This document shows positions 26,844-35,835 of a stretch of 64,000 bases of DNA, in pieces. Made by a program: the position numbers and the translations under genes. The notes under the pieces are model-generated. The model ran no database searches. It was not told the origin of the DNA and worked only from the letters and a program-made list of their open reading frames with translations. This DNA is from Bacteroidota bacterium (GTDB lineage Bacteria > Bacteroidota > Bacteroidia > JAFLBG01). Within the stretch, counting starts at the first letter, position 1. Every line of letters begins with the position of its first letter. The DNA lies in the NCBI GenBank assembly GCA_017303975.1, contig JAFLBG010000004.1:80149-144148 (forward strand), given 5' to 3'.

Positions 26844-29800
26844 CTACTTAACTATTGAAACTTTAGAGATAATTGTTTTGTTTCCTGGATTGGCAGTATT
26901 GTTCCAATACAAGAAATAAATTCCGTTAGGAAGCGTGTTTACTCCAAATGTAATTTTGTTAACACCCTTTGTTGTAATAAATGGAGCGGTAGAAAATTGC
27001 TCTCTGCCCATTACATCAACCAATTGTATTCTTTTAGTTTCATTAGCCTCTTGCTCTGTTGCCGTGTACTCAATTGTAATGTATTCCTTTGCAGGGTTGG
27101 GATAAACGGTAACTCTATTCTCGCTCACTGTACTAGAAGAAACACTGGTTCCTAAGTTCATGTATATTAAGTTAGAGTCTAAATACACGTTAACATTCGT
27201 AATGTTGGTATCGCTTGGGGATATAGTAAATGTAGTACCACTCATAGACACATCAATAGGCATTCCTGCAATATCTACATGAATACCATACACCCCAAAG
27301 GGAAGTTTTTCGAATATAAATTTTCCCTCATTAGGTCCTTGTGTGGTATCGCTGGTTGTGCTTACTACAATGGCTCCACCGGGCTTTTTAGATAGGTTTG
27401 TTGGAGCCCCGCCAATTGGACTTCCCGGCCCCATCATTTTTCCGTAAGCGTTGCCTTCTAAAACAAATCCCTCAATTCTACCCGGGCAAGACGATGCAGG
27501 GCATGGGTCTTGCAGTACTTTGCATGTAATATCAATTAACGAATCGAATCCAACATGATGATATATTTGCGCTCCCGTCCAGAACATAGTGTCGCCATAA
27601 TAGGTGTTTACTGCCATTGGGTAAACCGTGCTGGTGGTAGGTGCTGCAAGCAGTAAATATTTATCTATTGGTACATTTTGAAAGCTGTATTCGCCTTTGC
27701 TATCAATAGTTGTAGTGTCAACTAAATCCATAGCTACATTATTTGTAAGGTCGTATTTGAATAAAAACACAACTCCCGATTTCACGGTATCTAAACCGTT
27801 GTTTTTAAATATGTGACCGGAGAAGTTTGAGACTACGGTAACCCTCATGGAGTCTATCACAGGGCATGATGTGTTAAATCCGGAGCCTAATTCTACATTG
27901 GTTACTTCTAAGTAATAAGTGGTACTTACGGATGGTGTTACTAACGTGTTAGGGGAGGTATTGTTAGGGATTGAATCTCCCAATGAAGAAGTCCAGTTAT
28001 ACAGTCTGTACCCGTAATTGTATTGTCCTATTTGTCCGCTTGCAGCTCCATTTAATTGAATGGATGTGCCGATTTTAATAATAGTGTCTTTGCCTGCATA
28101 TACTGTGGGAGTAGGATGTACAGTTACATTTTGATTGTATAAATCGTAGTAATTGGCAGTATCTGATATTCCACAATTATTGGTAATAATCAAATAAATA
28201 TCGTATTCATAGCTTCCGTAGTTAGTGTATACGTGTTTAGGGTTAGAGCTAGTAGAGGTAGTTCCATCTCCAAATGTCCAGTAATAATTTGGGTACGAAA
28301 TATTATTGGGTAAAAAGTGAAGAGAGTCTCCTAGGCAGGAGTTAACAATAGCATCGTCATTGGGTTGCACAGTAAATATTGCTTCTGATTTTTTGTTACC
28401 AACTGCAGCAATACTATAATAAGCTGTATCTTTTGTATTGCAGGCATTTTCAGTGAATAATGTTACTGTATAATTGCCGGTTGCTGTGTAGGTATGTTTT
28501 ATCGTGTGTTCTAAGCTTTGCGGAGAGCCGTCTCCAAAGTCCCATGTAAATTTATTGGCTTGTTGTATGTTATTTAAATAAAAACTAAACTCTATACTAT
28601 CACCGCGGCAAATCGTGTCTAGGGAAGCATATATGTTGTAATCCGATTTTCTTCCGTTACCAATATGTACCATATCATTAGGCGAAGGAGAATATGTTTC
28701 GGAATCTCCACAGCCGTTGGTTGCAGTAACAGATACGGGGTATGTTCCTGTAAACAAATACGAGTATTGAACTTGAGCTCCGGGTAGCTGTCCTCCATCG
28801 CCAAAATTCCATAAAAACGTGTATTCCGGGTACCCATATACTTCAAAATTAATAGGTGTTTTAGGGCAAAGGGTGTCGTTGTTTTGTAATGGATAATTGT
28901 TTGCCACCATATATATGCTGCTGGTAGATGTTATATTTACCTGCTTGTTTGTACTTACCTTTATAGGTGTAAGGGTGTAGCTTTGGCTAGCTCCACAAAA
29001 ATTGAAAATGGTAAGAGTTGGAGTGTATAATGAGCCTCCGTTGTAGCTGTGTGGAATGCTATATGATGTATCAGGTGCTGTGTTGCCATCTCCAAACTGC
29101 CAAGTAAAGTAATGATTGGGGTAGTTGTATTTAGATAGGTAGAAATATACAGGAGTGTTAATACAAATAGAGTCGCTACCGCTAAGAGATGTTGAGTAGT
29201 CTATAGGCGAAACTGTAGGAAGTGATGTTACCCCATTAGTAACATGAATTGGAGACAAATGTAGTGTATCGCTATTCCCACATGAGTTGGTAACTACAAC
29301 AAAAGGATAATACCAGCCAAGTGTTGAGTAGGAGTGTTGTTCGCTTATGTTAAATATTTGCATACTTGTACCATCTCCAAAATGGCACGTAACTACTTCG
29401 TAGTTTGAACTGAGCCTATTGAAGTTAAAATTAGCGTATGCGCCTGGGCATATAGCGCTATCGGATGTGTTTATGTTGGCATCCCATTGATACATTATGG
29501 GGTGTATTGTATCTGTTATATTAACCTGAGTAGTGCTTGTAAAGATACCGCAAGGCCTTTCTGCAAGAAGGGTTATTGTTTTATTTCCGGGGCTAGTATA
29601 ATAATGCTCTGGGTTATCTAAAAGGTTGTAGGTTATTGCGCTGTCTCCATCACCAAAGTACCACCTGTATTTTGTGGCGGAATAGTAGGTAGTACACTTT
29701 ACCATTGTATATGGGCATATTGGGCTATATATACCTGTCGTGATGCCCATGGATGTGTCTACTACTGTTATGGATGTATTGTATTGATTTGTATAACCAG

Positions 29801-30059
29801 TACAGCTTGCCGGACCTCCCCAAACTTGTACATAAAAAGTTCCTGCCCAACCATAGGTGTAAGTTGTGTCGTTTTTACTAGTCGTAAAATTTACCCCATT
29901 TCCCATATCCCAGCTGTAGCATTGGTCAGTTGCTCCTGCTATGGTTAATGAAACCACCGCACCCAAACATACCGTATTGCTTGGCGCAACAAGGATTGGA
30001 TTAGCGTTGGTAAAAAGTGCAATTGAAAGTATTGTTAAAAGCGAATAAATTTTTTTCAT
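26844..30059 (-). CDS. Multi-PKD-domain secreted protein with T9SS sorting domain
   Basis: Cell-surface or released protein of 1071 residues. A Sec signal (about 1-19) is followed by about seven PKD repeats, each marked by a W-x-F/M-G-D/N-G core such as 'RWYFGDGDS', 'TWQFGDGNTA', 'LWNFGDGGQ', 'TWDFGDGSPQS' and 'YWTFGDGTTS', spaced about 85-95 residues. A carboxypeptidase-regulatory/SdrD-like beta domain ('GHIFKNNGLDTVKSGVVFLF') lies at about 750-850, with a second at 880-970. The last 80 residues are a type A T9SS signal: 'VYPNPAKEYITIEY', 'GIYFLYW' and a C-terminal 'KVSIVK'. PKD stacks act as stalks in adhesins and polysaccharide-binding proteins; no catalytic domain is visible. It stands alone on its transcript. 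Confidence 0.9.
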   Translation of the reverse strand: MKKIYSLLTILSIALFTNANPILVAPSNTVCLGAVVSLTIAGATDQCYSWDMGNGVNFTTSKNDTTYTYGWAGTFYVQVWGGPASCTGYTNQYNTSITVVDTSMGITTGIYSPICPYTMVKCTTYYSATKYRWYFGDGDSAITYNLLDNPEHYYTSPGNKTITLLAERPCGIFTSTTQVNITDTIHPIMYQWDANINTSDSAICPGAYANFNFNRLSSNYEVVTCHFGDGTSMQIFNISEQHSYSTLGWYYPFVVVTNSCGNSDTLHLSPIHVTNGVTSLPTVSPIDYSTSLSGSDSICINTPVYFYLSKYNYPNHYFTWQFGDGNTAPDTSYSIPHSYNGGSLYTPTLTIFNFCGASQSYTLTPIKVSTNKQVNITSTSSIYMVANNYPLQNNDTLCPKTPINFEVYGYPEYTFLWNFGDGGQLPGAQVQYSYLFTGTYPVSVTATNGCGDSETYSPSPNDMVHIGNGRKSDYNIYASLDTICRGDSIEFSFYLNNIQQANKFTWDFGDGSPQSLEHTIKHTYTATGNYTVTLFTENACNTKDTAYYSIAAVGNKKSEAIFTVQPNDDAIVNSCLGDSLHFLPNNISYPNYYWTFGDGTTSTSSNPKHVYTNYGSYEYDIYLIITNNCGISDTANYYDLYNQNVTVHPTPTVYAGKDTIIKIGTSIQLNGAASGQIGQYNYGYRLYNWTSSLGDSIPNNTSPNTLVTPSVSTTYYLEVTNVELGSGFNTSCPVIDSMRVTVVSNFSGHIFKNNGLDTVKSGVVFLFKYDLTNNVAMDLVDTTTIDSKGEYSFQNVPIDKYLLLAAPTTSTVYPMAVNTYYGDTMFWTGAQIYHHVGFDSLIDITCKVLQDPCPASSCPGRIEGFVLEGNAYGKMMGPGSPIGGAPTNLSKKPGGAIVVSTTSDTTQGPNEGKFIFEKLPFGVYGIHVDIAGMPIDVSMSGTTFTISPSDTNITNVNVYLDSNLIYMNLGTSVSSSTVSENRVTVYPNPAKEYITIEYTATEQEANETKRIQLVDVMGREQFSTAPFITTKGVNKITFGVNTLPNGIYFLYWNNTANPGNKTIISKVSIVK

Positions 30060-30126
30060 GTACTTGGAATTAATAAACGTAAATATAGTAGATGAGAAGT
30101 GTGAAATAAAATAATGGCAGTGTTTT

Positions 30127-31290
30127 TTAAATTAATTCTTCTGCTTTTATTCTAGCTTCTTTGTCGCTGTTTACATAATCATCATACGAAGGTTCCCTTA
30201 CAAATTGAGCTTTTTCCATGCACTTTTCAATTACGGTACTCATTTTTAGAAAAGAAATTTTGTCGTGCAAGAATGCATCTACTACCACCTCGTTAGCGGC
30301 ATTTAGAACACAAGCAGAGTTTCCACCTTTTTTCATTGCTTCGTAGGCCAATGATAAATTTCTAAATGTTTTGGTGTCTGGCTTTTCAAAGGTTAGTTGT
30401 GGATAATCTAAAAAATTAAATCGTGTAAAATTATTTGTCAGCCTATTGGGATATCCCAGCGCAAACTGAATAGGCAAGCGCATATCCGGCAGCCCTAGTT
30501 GGGCTTTCATAGAGCCATCGGTAAATTGAACCAACGAATGAATAATGGATTGAGGGTGTACAATAACATCTATTTGTTCGGGTTTTAAATTAAACAACCA
30601 CTTTGCTTCAATAACCTCTAATCCTTTGTTCATAAGTGATGCAGAGTCAATAGTTATTTTGGCTCCCATCGTCCAATTAGGGTGTTTTAGCGCTTGTTCT
30701 TTAGTAGCTTTTTCTACAAACGATTTATCTTTTCCTCGGAATGGCCCTCCGGATGCGGTTAAATATATTTTTTCAATTGGATTGTGAAATTCGCCCACCA
30801 AACATTGAAATATGGCAGAGTGCTCGGAATCTACCGGATAAATGTTCACGCCCTTTTCTTTAGCAAGTTTTGTTACCAATTCGCCTGCTACAACCAACGT
30901 TTCTTTATTTGCCAAGGCAATTGTTTTTCCTGCATTAATAGCAGCAATGGTAGATTGTAACCCAGCATAACCAACAATGGAAGCCAATACAACATCTATG
31001 CTAGCCATTTCCACTATTTGCGCAACAGAATTTATTCCCGCAAACACCTTAATATCATAGGGTTTTAGGATATTTTTTACGTGGGTGTATTTTTTTTCGT
31101 CAACAATTACAACCGCATTGGGCTTGTATTTTATTGCCTGCTCAATTAATAAATCAGCATTGCTTCCTGCTGTTAAAACTTCCACCACAAATTTGTCGGG
31201 GTGTTGGTCAACCACTTGTAGTGCTTGTGTGCCAATACTTCCGGTGCATCCTAAAATAGCAATGTGTCTTCTTTCTTTTTTCTTCTTCAT
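30127..31290 (-). CDS. dxr: 1-deoxy-D-xylulose 5-phosphate reductoisomerase
   Basis: Second enzyme of the non-mevalonate isoprenoid route, converting DXP to methylerythritol 4-phosphate with NADPH and a divalent metal. The nucleotide-binding start is 'LGCTGSIGTQALQV'. The metal site is in 'YPVDSEHSAIFQCL', the substrate loop 'TASGGPFRG' follows, and 'TIDSASLMNKGLEVIEA' is diagnostic. It is 387 residues, normal length. The ATG lies four bases after the M23 peptidase stop, so the two genes form a short operon. It supplies precursors for undecaprenyl phosphate (uppS is at 45.2 kb). It is not next to rseP as in many relatives. Confidence 0.96.
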   Translation of the reverse strand: MKKKKERRHIAILGCTGSIGTQALQVVDQHPDKFVVEVLTAGSNADLLIEQAIKYKPNAVVIVDEKKYTHVKNILKPYDIKVFAGINSVAQIVEMASIDVVLASIVGYAGLQSTIAAINAGKTIALANKETLVVAGELVTKLAKEKGVNIYPVDSEHSAIFQCLVGEFHNPIEKIYLTASGGPFRGKDKSFVEKATKEQALKHPNWTMGAKITIDSASLMNKGLEVIEAKWLFNLKPEQIDVIVHPQSIIHSLVQFTDGSMKAQLGLPDMRLPIQFALGYPNRLTNNFTRFNFLDYPQLTFEKPDTKTFRNLSLAYEAMKKGGNSACVLNAANEVVVDAFLHDKISFLKMSTVIEKCMEKAQFVREPSYDDYVNSDKEARIKAEELI

Positions 31291-31294
31291 AGGG

Positions 31295-32164
31295 TTAAAA
31301 TACCATGTAGTCCTGCGGATTAATTGGATTTCCGTTTAACCACAGTTCAAAATGTAAGTGAGGCCCGGAGGTTAGTTCGCCCGAATTACCAACAATAGCA
31401 ACAACTTCACCTGCTTTAATAAATTCGCCAGCTTTTTTTAAAAGAGCAGAGTTGTGTTTATATACAGAAATTAAGTTGTTGGCATGTTGTATGTAAATTG
31501 TATAACCGGATTCCAAAGTCCAATCGGCACTTATTACGGTTCCGTCTAGTGCTGCTTTTATGGCTTCATTTTCTTTAGCTAAAATATCAACTCCCAAATG
31601 GTTTTCTTTTATATCGAAAGATGCCGAAACAAGGCCATTGAGCGGAGTAAAGAAGAAAACGCTACTAAGCATGTTTTTGCCGGTATTATCTGCTGTTTGC
31701 AGCGAATATTGATCTTGCGATTCAATTTCTTGCCTTAACTCCAAATCCTTTTCTGACGGTTGTGTGTTTACCTGTTGATACTTTTGGGTGCTATCCGAAC
31801 CCGGAGCGGAGCCTTTTTCTTCTGATAAATTACCCGTTACAATATTGTTGATGTTGGTAATGTATTTACTCTTCAAGTCTAACTCGTTTTCAAGCGAATC
31901 GACTTTAAATAAGATAGCCATTAATTCTTTGCGGGTATTTACATCTGCGTATCCGGGTATGTATTCGCGCAGTGGGGTAAACGCCACTAAACTTATCACC
32001 AGCGCAATCAAAGCAATACTAACAATTCCTACTAACGTAAATAGGTTTAGCGGGGTTAGTTTTAAAGAAAAATTTTCTTCAAAAGTGCTATCGTTGAGCA
32101 CCACAAGCCTATACTTGTTTTTAAGCTTGGTAAGTATTTTTTTCTTTTTAGGTATTTCCGCCAT
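31295..32164 (-). CDS. Membrane-anchored M23 family peptidase
   Basis: Peptidoglycan-directed LytM/M23 metallopeptidase, or a regulator of one. A single membrane helix lies at about residues 38-65 ('FTLVGIVSIALIALVISLV'), followed by a short coiled coil and a polar linker, then the M23 domain (about 175-289). Zinc ligands are visible as 'NHLGVDI' and 'GPHLHFELWLNG', so the site looks intact. The helix places the catalytic domain in the periplasm. The layout matches the M23 proteins commonly found beside Bacteroidota cell-wall genes. It precedes dxr with a four-base gap and is divergent from the PorW-like gene. Confidence 0.88.
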   Translation of the reverse strand: MAEIPKKKKILTKLKNKYRLVVLNDSTFEENFSLKLTPLNLFTLVGIVSIALIALVISLVAFTPLREYIPGYADVNTRKELMAILFKVDSLENELDLKSKYITNINNIVTGNLSEEKGSAPGSDSTQKYQQVNTQPSEKDLELRQEIESQDQYSLQTADNTGKNMLSSVFFFTPLNGLVSASFDIKENHLGVDILAKENEAIKAALDGTVISADWTLESGYTIYIQHANNLISVYKHNSALLKKAGEFIKAGEVVAIVGNSGELTSGPHLHFELWLNGNPINPQDYMVF

Positions 32165-32178
32165 TTTCTATAGTCTGG

Positions 32179-32186
32179 CAAATATA
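32179..32186 (-). promoter_or_regulatory. Possible -7 element for the M23-dxr operon
   Basis: TATATTTG on the minus strand is an exact TAnnTTTG, ending 14 bases before the M23 ATG. No TTG is found at the usual -33 distance, so the call is tentative. Confidence 0.4.
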
Positions 32187-32261
32187 CTCAAAGCACATAA
32201 ATTCTTTGGTTAAACAATAAATTTTGATAATTTTTGTTAATTATCTGTAATTTAGACAATA

Positions 32262-34922
32262 GTGCTTAAAAGCCTCATAAAATATCTTCTAGTTTATATA
32301 CCTATTTGTTTAGTTGTATCGTGTTCTACTAAAAAGAACAAATTTGTAAATAGACAGTACCATAATCTTACTTCGCATTACAATGGGCAGTATTGGGCAG
32401 AAGAAAGCATAAAAGACGGTGTTTTTAAAATTGAGCAATCGCATAAGGACAATTACAACAGGTTGTTGCCCATTTTTATTCATCCCAACGAAGAGGAGTC
32501 GAAAAGCATTTATTCAGAGATGGATAGAGCCATTAAGAAATCCTCTACTGTTATACAGCGCCATGCTATAACAGATAAAAAGGGCAAAGAAATTCCAGGG
32601 GCTGTGCGTTGGATTGACGAGAACTACATGGTTATTGGGAAAGCTTATTTTTACAAGCGAGACTTTTTTTCTGCGATAGAGGTGTTTGATTATGTTTCAA
32701 AAGTATATGTCAAAAGCCCTACTCGTTACCAAGCTATGTTGTGGCTTATTCGCACGTATAATGAGATGGCAAGCGTTTCCATGTCTCAACAAGTAATTGA
32801 TTATATAAACGCAGATAAAAATTTCCCCAAAAAATGGCAAGGAGAATTTTCTGCACTTACGGCAGATTATATGATTAAGCGCGGTATGTATGCCGATGCA
32901 GCTCAACAACTAACCAAGGCTATAATTTTGTCGCACGGAAAAAAAACAAAATCTAGGTATGCCTTTGTGTTGGCACAGTTATATGAAAAGTTAGAGGATA
33001 ATAAGAAAGCTGCACAGTACTATGATTATGTAATAAAGCAAAACCCTCCGTACGATATGTTGTTTGCTGCCAAAATACACCGTGCAAAGTTGTATGATGC
33101 AGATAGCAAAGATGGCAAACACATAAAGAATGTGTTGTCTAAAATGGCTAAAGACCCCAAGAACAAAGAATACCTAGACCAAATTTATTATGCCATGGCA
33201 GGTATTGAAGAAAAAGAAAACAACTTGCCGGGAGCAATAGACTATTTGCAAAAATCGGTTAGAGTTAGTGTGTCTAACAACAATCAAAAAGCATTTTCGT
33301 TTTTAAAATTGGCCGATATTCATTTTGAAAAACCTGATTATGCCAAAGCCGATAAGTATTACGATAGTACTGTGGTTTTCTTAGAGAAAGATTATCCTAA
33401 TTATGATTTTATTGTAAGTAAGAAAAAAAGTTTGAATAGTTTGATTGCCAATTTGCAAACTATTTTATTGGAAGATAGTTTACAAAAGTTAGCAAAAATG
33501 AGCGAACTGGACCGTAATGCCGTAATTGCCAAAATAATTGCAAAAGTGCAGGAGGACGAGAAAAAAAGACAAGAAGAGCAAGAAAAAATGGCTAGCGAAC
33601 TTAGTAATCAATTATTGAACTTGAATTCCAATGCCACCAACACAAGCACAAATCCAACATTGGGTGGTAATGGAATGTGGTATTTTTACAATCCGATAAC
33701 TGTAAATTTAGGATTAGGCGAATTTTCAAAAAAATGGGGAAATAGAAAATTAGAAGACAATTGGCGAAGGTCTAATAAAGAATCATCCGATTTTGGCGGA
33801 GACCAAGCATCCGGGAATTCTTCTGAAAATGCAACAGCTCCAACCGCAAATGTTGTTTCTACAAAAAAAGAATTGAAGTCGAAGGAGTATTATTTGAAAG
33901 ATATTCCGCTAACTGCAGAGAAAATGGATGCTTCTAACAAAAAGATTGTAGAGGCTTTTAATAACGCAGGAGCCATTTATAAAGAAGAATTGTTGAACAA
34001 TAAAAAGTCAATTGAAATGTTTGAAGAGCTCATCAAACGTTATCCTAAAAACAAGTACGAGCTGTCTTCTTATTACCAATTGTATCGGTTAAACTTGGCT
34101 GTAAATAATAGCGATCGAGCCAACTATTATAAAAACCTGATTCTTACAAATTATTCGGATTCTGAATACGCGCGTATCATTAAAAATCCGGATTATGCTA
34201 AAACGGCTAATGCAAACAAAAATATTATTGAGCGCTACTACAGCGAAACATTTGATATGTACAATTCCGGAAATTATGCAGCAGTTATAAGTAGGTGCGA
34301 TTATGCCGATACTGCCTATTTTAAAAATGCACTTATGCCAAAGTTCGATTTGTTAAAGGCAATGGCAATAGGCAGAACAAAGGATTTAAAATCGTTTGAA
34401 ATGGCGCTAACGGCTGTAATTGTTAGGAACCCCAAAGAGTTAGAGGTAAAAGCGAAAGCGCAAGAGTTGTTGGATTATATCAGCCAGAAAAGAGCAACAG
34501 CAAGTGGAGATACACTAAATAAACCAATTAAGCTGGATAGTACGCTAAATGTAAATGCAGCCTACGTTTTGGAGGAAAGCGCATCTCATTACTGGGTTTT
34601 AGTGGTAAAAAACAATAAAGGGAATGTTGCAAATTTTAAAGTGGCACTTTCTAATTTTAATGCAACAAATTATAGCCTCGATAATTTGCAAATAACATCC
34701 ACCTTTTTGGATAACGATAACCAATTGGTGTATGTAAAGCAATTCGCTGATAAAGACAAAGCGTTAGATTACTATTCATTTACCCAAAATGAAGCGGAGT
34801 TATTTGTCGATTTGGAGGAAAATACATTTTCTTCGTTTATTATATCAACAAATAACTTTCAGGCACTGTTTAAAAATAAAAAGTTGGATGACTATTTAAC
34901 TTTTTTCTCTGAAAACTATTAA
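32262..34922 (+). CDS. porW: TPR lipoprotein, T9SS component PorW/SprE-like
   Basis: An outer-membrane or periplasmic lipoprotein of 886 residues. The lipobox is 'CLVVSC' followed by STKKNKFVNR, a start I associate with the SprE (gliding) and PorW (P. gingivalis) family. That family helps couple the T9SS motor or translocon and, in gliding species, surface motility. TPR-like helical repeats fill about residues 110-380 ('GKAYFYKRDFFSAIEVFDYV', 'LAQLYEKLEDNKKAAQYYDY'). A Lys/Glu/Gln-rich charged helix (about 405-450) precedes a region with 'NGMWYFYNP', and a second TPR set runs at about 560-740. The start is GTG. Three T9SS cargo genes in the window fit an active system. The symbol rests on motif recall, not a search. 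Confidence 0.72.
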   Translation: MLKSLIKYLLVYIPICLVVSCSTKKNKFVNRQYHNLTSHYNGQYWAEESIKDGVFKIEQSHKDNYNRLLPIFIHPNEEESKSIYSEMDRAIKKSSTVIQRHAITDKKGKEIPGAVRWIDENYMVIGKAYFYKRDFFSAIEVFDYVSKVYVKSPTRYQAMLWLIRTYNEMASVSMSQQVIDYINADKNFPKKWQGEFSALTADYMIKRGMYADAAQQLTKAIILSHGKKTKSRYAFVLAQLYEKLEDNKKAAQYYDYVIKQNPPYDMLFAAKIHRAKLYDADSKDGKHIKNVLSKMAKDPKNKEYLDQIYYAMAGIEEKENNLPGAIDYLQKSVRVSVSNNNQKAFSFLKLADIHFEKPDYAKADKYYDSTVVFLEKDYPNYDFIVSKKKSLNSLIANLQTILLEDSLQKLAKMSELDRNAVIAKIIAKVQEDEKKRQEEQEKMASELSNQLLNLNSNATNTSTNPTLGGNGMWYFYNPITVNLGLGEFSKKWGNRKLEDNWRRSNKESSDFGGDQASGNSSENATAPTANVVSTKKELKSKEYYLKDIPLTAEKMDASNKKIVEAFNNAGAIYKEELLNNKKSIEMFEELIKRYPKNKYELSSYYQLYRLNLAVNNSDRANYYKNLILTNYSDSEYARIIKNPDYAKTANANKNIIERYYSETFDMYNSGNYAAVISRCDYADTAYFKNALMPKFDLLKAMAIGRTKDLKSFEMALTAVIVRNPKELEVKAKAQELLDYISQKRATASGDTLNKPIKLDSTLNVNAAYVLEESASHYWVLVVKNNKGNVANFKVALSNFNATNYSLDNLQITSTFLDNDNQLVYVKQFADKDKALDYYSFTQNEAELFVDLEENTFSSFIISTNNFQALFKNKKLDDYLTFFSENY

Positions 34923-34957
34923 TAAGTTTGCCCATTCAGCACTATTGTTTTTTACCC

Positions 34958-34965
34958 TACATTTG
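34958..34965 (+). promoter_or_regulatory. Possible -7 element for the HMA - carbonic anhydrase - MFS operon
   Basis: TACATTTG is an exact TAnnTTTG, ending 16 bases before the ATG at 34982. A TTC stands at the -33 position (34935-34937, 20-base spacer) in place of TTG. It supports the internal ATG over the longer open frame starting at 34928. Confidence 0.5.
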
Positions 34966-34981
34966 TGTCAAAATTAAAATT

Positions 34982-35308
34982 ATGATAAACAAATTAGTTG
35001 TGTGTTTGCTTTTAGTAGCTAGCACAGTTTCTTTTGCACAAAAAAGCAAGCAAGAAATAAGAATTAAAACTTCTGCACAATGCGAAATGTGTAAGAAGAA
35101 AATAGAGAAAGCCGTTAAAGCTGTTGATGGTGTAGGTAAAGCGACACTAAATTTGAGCGACAAAGTAATTACTGTAAAATTTAATTCTTCCAAAACCAAC
35201 GCAGATGCAATTAGGAAAGCAATAAATGCCGTTGGTTACGATGCTGATGATACCAAAGCGAGTATGGAGGCGTATGATAAACTGCCGGGTTGTTGTAAGA
35301 AAAACTAG
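34982..35308 (+). CDS. Exported heavy-metal-associated (HMA) domain protein
   Basis: A small (108-residue) periplasmic protein with a Sec signal (ending SFAQ) and a single HMA/CopZ-like ferredoxin fold. The metal motif is 'CEMCKKKIEKAV', equivalent to MxCxxC of copper chaperones but with Glu-Met inside the pair. A C-terminal 'GCCKKN' adds two more Cys. It probably binds Cu(I) or another soft metal in the periplasm. The open frame extends to 34928, but the signal peptide and promoter position favour ATG 34982. It is followed within five bases by the gamma carbonic anhydrase gene. Confidence 0.85.
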   Translation: MINKLVVCLLLVASTVSFAQKSKQEIRIKTSAQCEMCKKKIEKAVKAVDGVGKATLNLSDKVITVKFNSSKTNADAIRKAINAVGYDADDTKASMEAYDKLPGCCKKN

Positions 35309-35313
35309 CTTTT

Positions 35314-35826
35314 ATGGCACTAATTAAGGAGGTAAAAGGCATTTCGCCCAAAATGGGCTCTAATTGTTATTTAGCAGAAACAGCAACATTAATAGGAGAC
35401 ATTGAAATGGGAGATGATTGCAGTGTGTGGTTTAATGCGGTAGTTAGGGGTGATGTGAATGCCATTAGAATGGGTAACAAAGTAAACATTCAAGACGGGG
35501 CAATTATTCATTGTACTTATCAAAAGGCTGCAACAACAATAGGCAATAATGTTTCCGTTGGGCACAATGCCATCGTTCATGGATGCACCATACACGATAA
35601 TGTATTAATTGGAATGGGTTCTATTGTAATGGACAATGCAGTTGTCGGCAGCAACTCAATTATTGCAGCGGGCTCTGTTGTGCTTGAAAATACAGTAGTT
35701 GAGCCTGGGGCGGTTTATGCGGGAGTGCCTGCAAAAAAAGTAAAAGAAATAAATCAAGAATTAATTAACGGGGAGATAAACAGGATAGCCAACAACTATG
35801 TAATGTACTCCGGTTGGTTTAAATAA
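35314..35826 (+). CDS. Gamma carbonic anhydrase family protein (YrdA/PaaY-like)
   Basis: A left-handed beta-helix protein of 170 residues built from hexapeptide repeats ('GDIEMGDDCSVWFNAVVRGD', 'GNNVSVGHNAIVHGCTIHDN'). The histidines expected for the zinc site lie in 'HCTY', 'VGHNAIVHG' and 'IHDN', and the Arg/Asp pair of the family is in 'VVRGDVNAI'. Members are zinc proteins; some hydrate CO2 and others act as thioesterases. The native reaction here cannot be decided. It is the second gene of a tightly spaced run (HMA protein, this gene, MFS transporter). Confidence 0.9.
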   Translation: MALIKEVKGISPKMGSNCYLAETATLIGDIEMGDDCSVWFNAVVRGDVNAIRMGNKVNIQDGAIIHCTYQKAATTIGNNVSVGHNAIVHGCTIHDNVLIGMGSIVMDNAVVGSNSIIAAGSVVLENTVVEPGAVYAGVPAKKVKEINQELINGEINRIANNYVMYSGWFK

Positions 35827-35835
35827 AAGGAAAAC

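Noticed and set aside
34928..34981. Longer N-terminus for the HMA protein
   Set aside because: It would place the promoter-like TACATTTG inside the coding region and hide the signal peptide; ATG 34982 is better.
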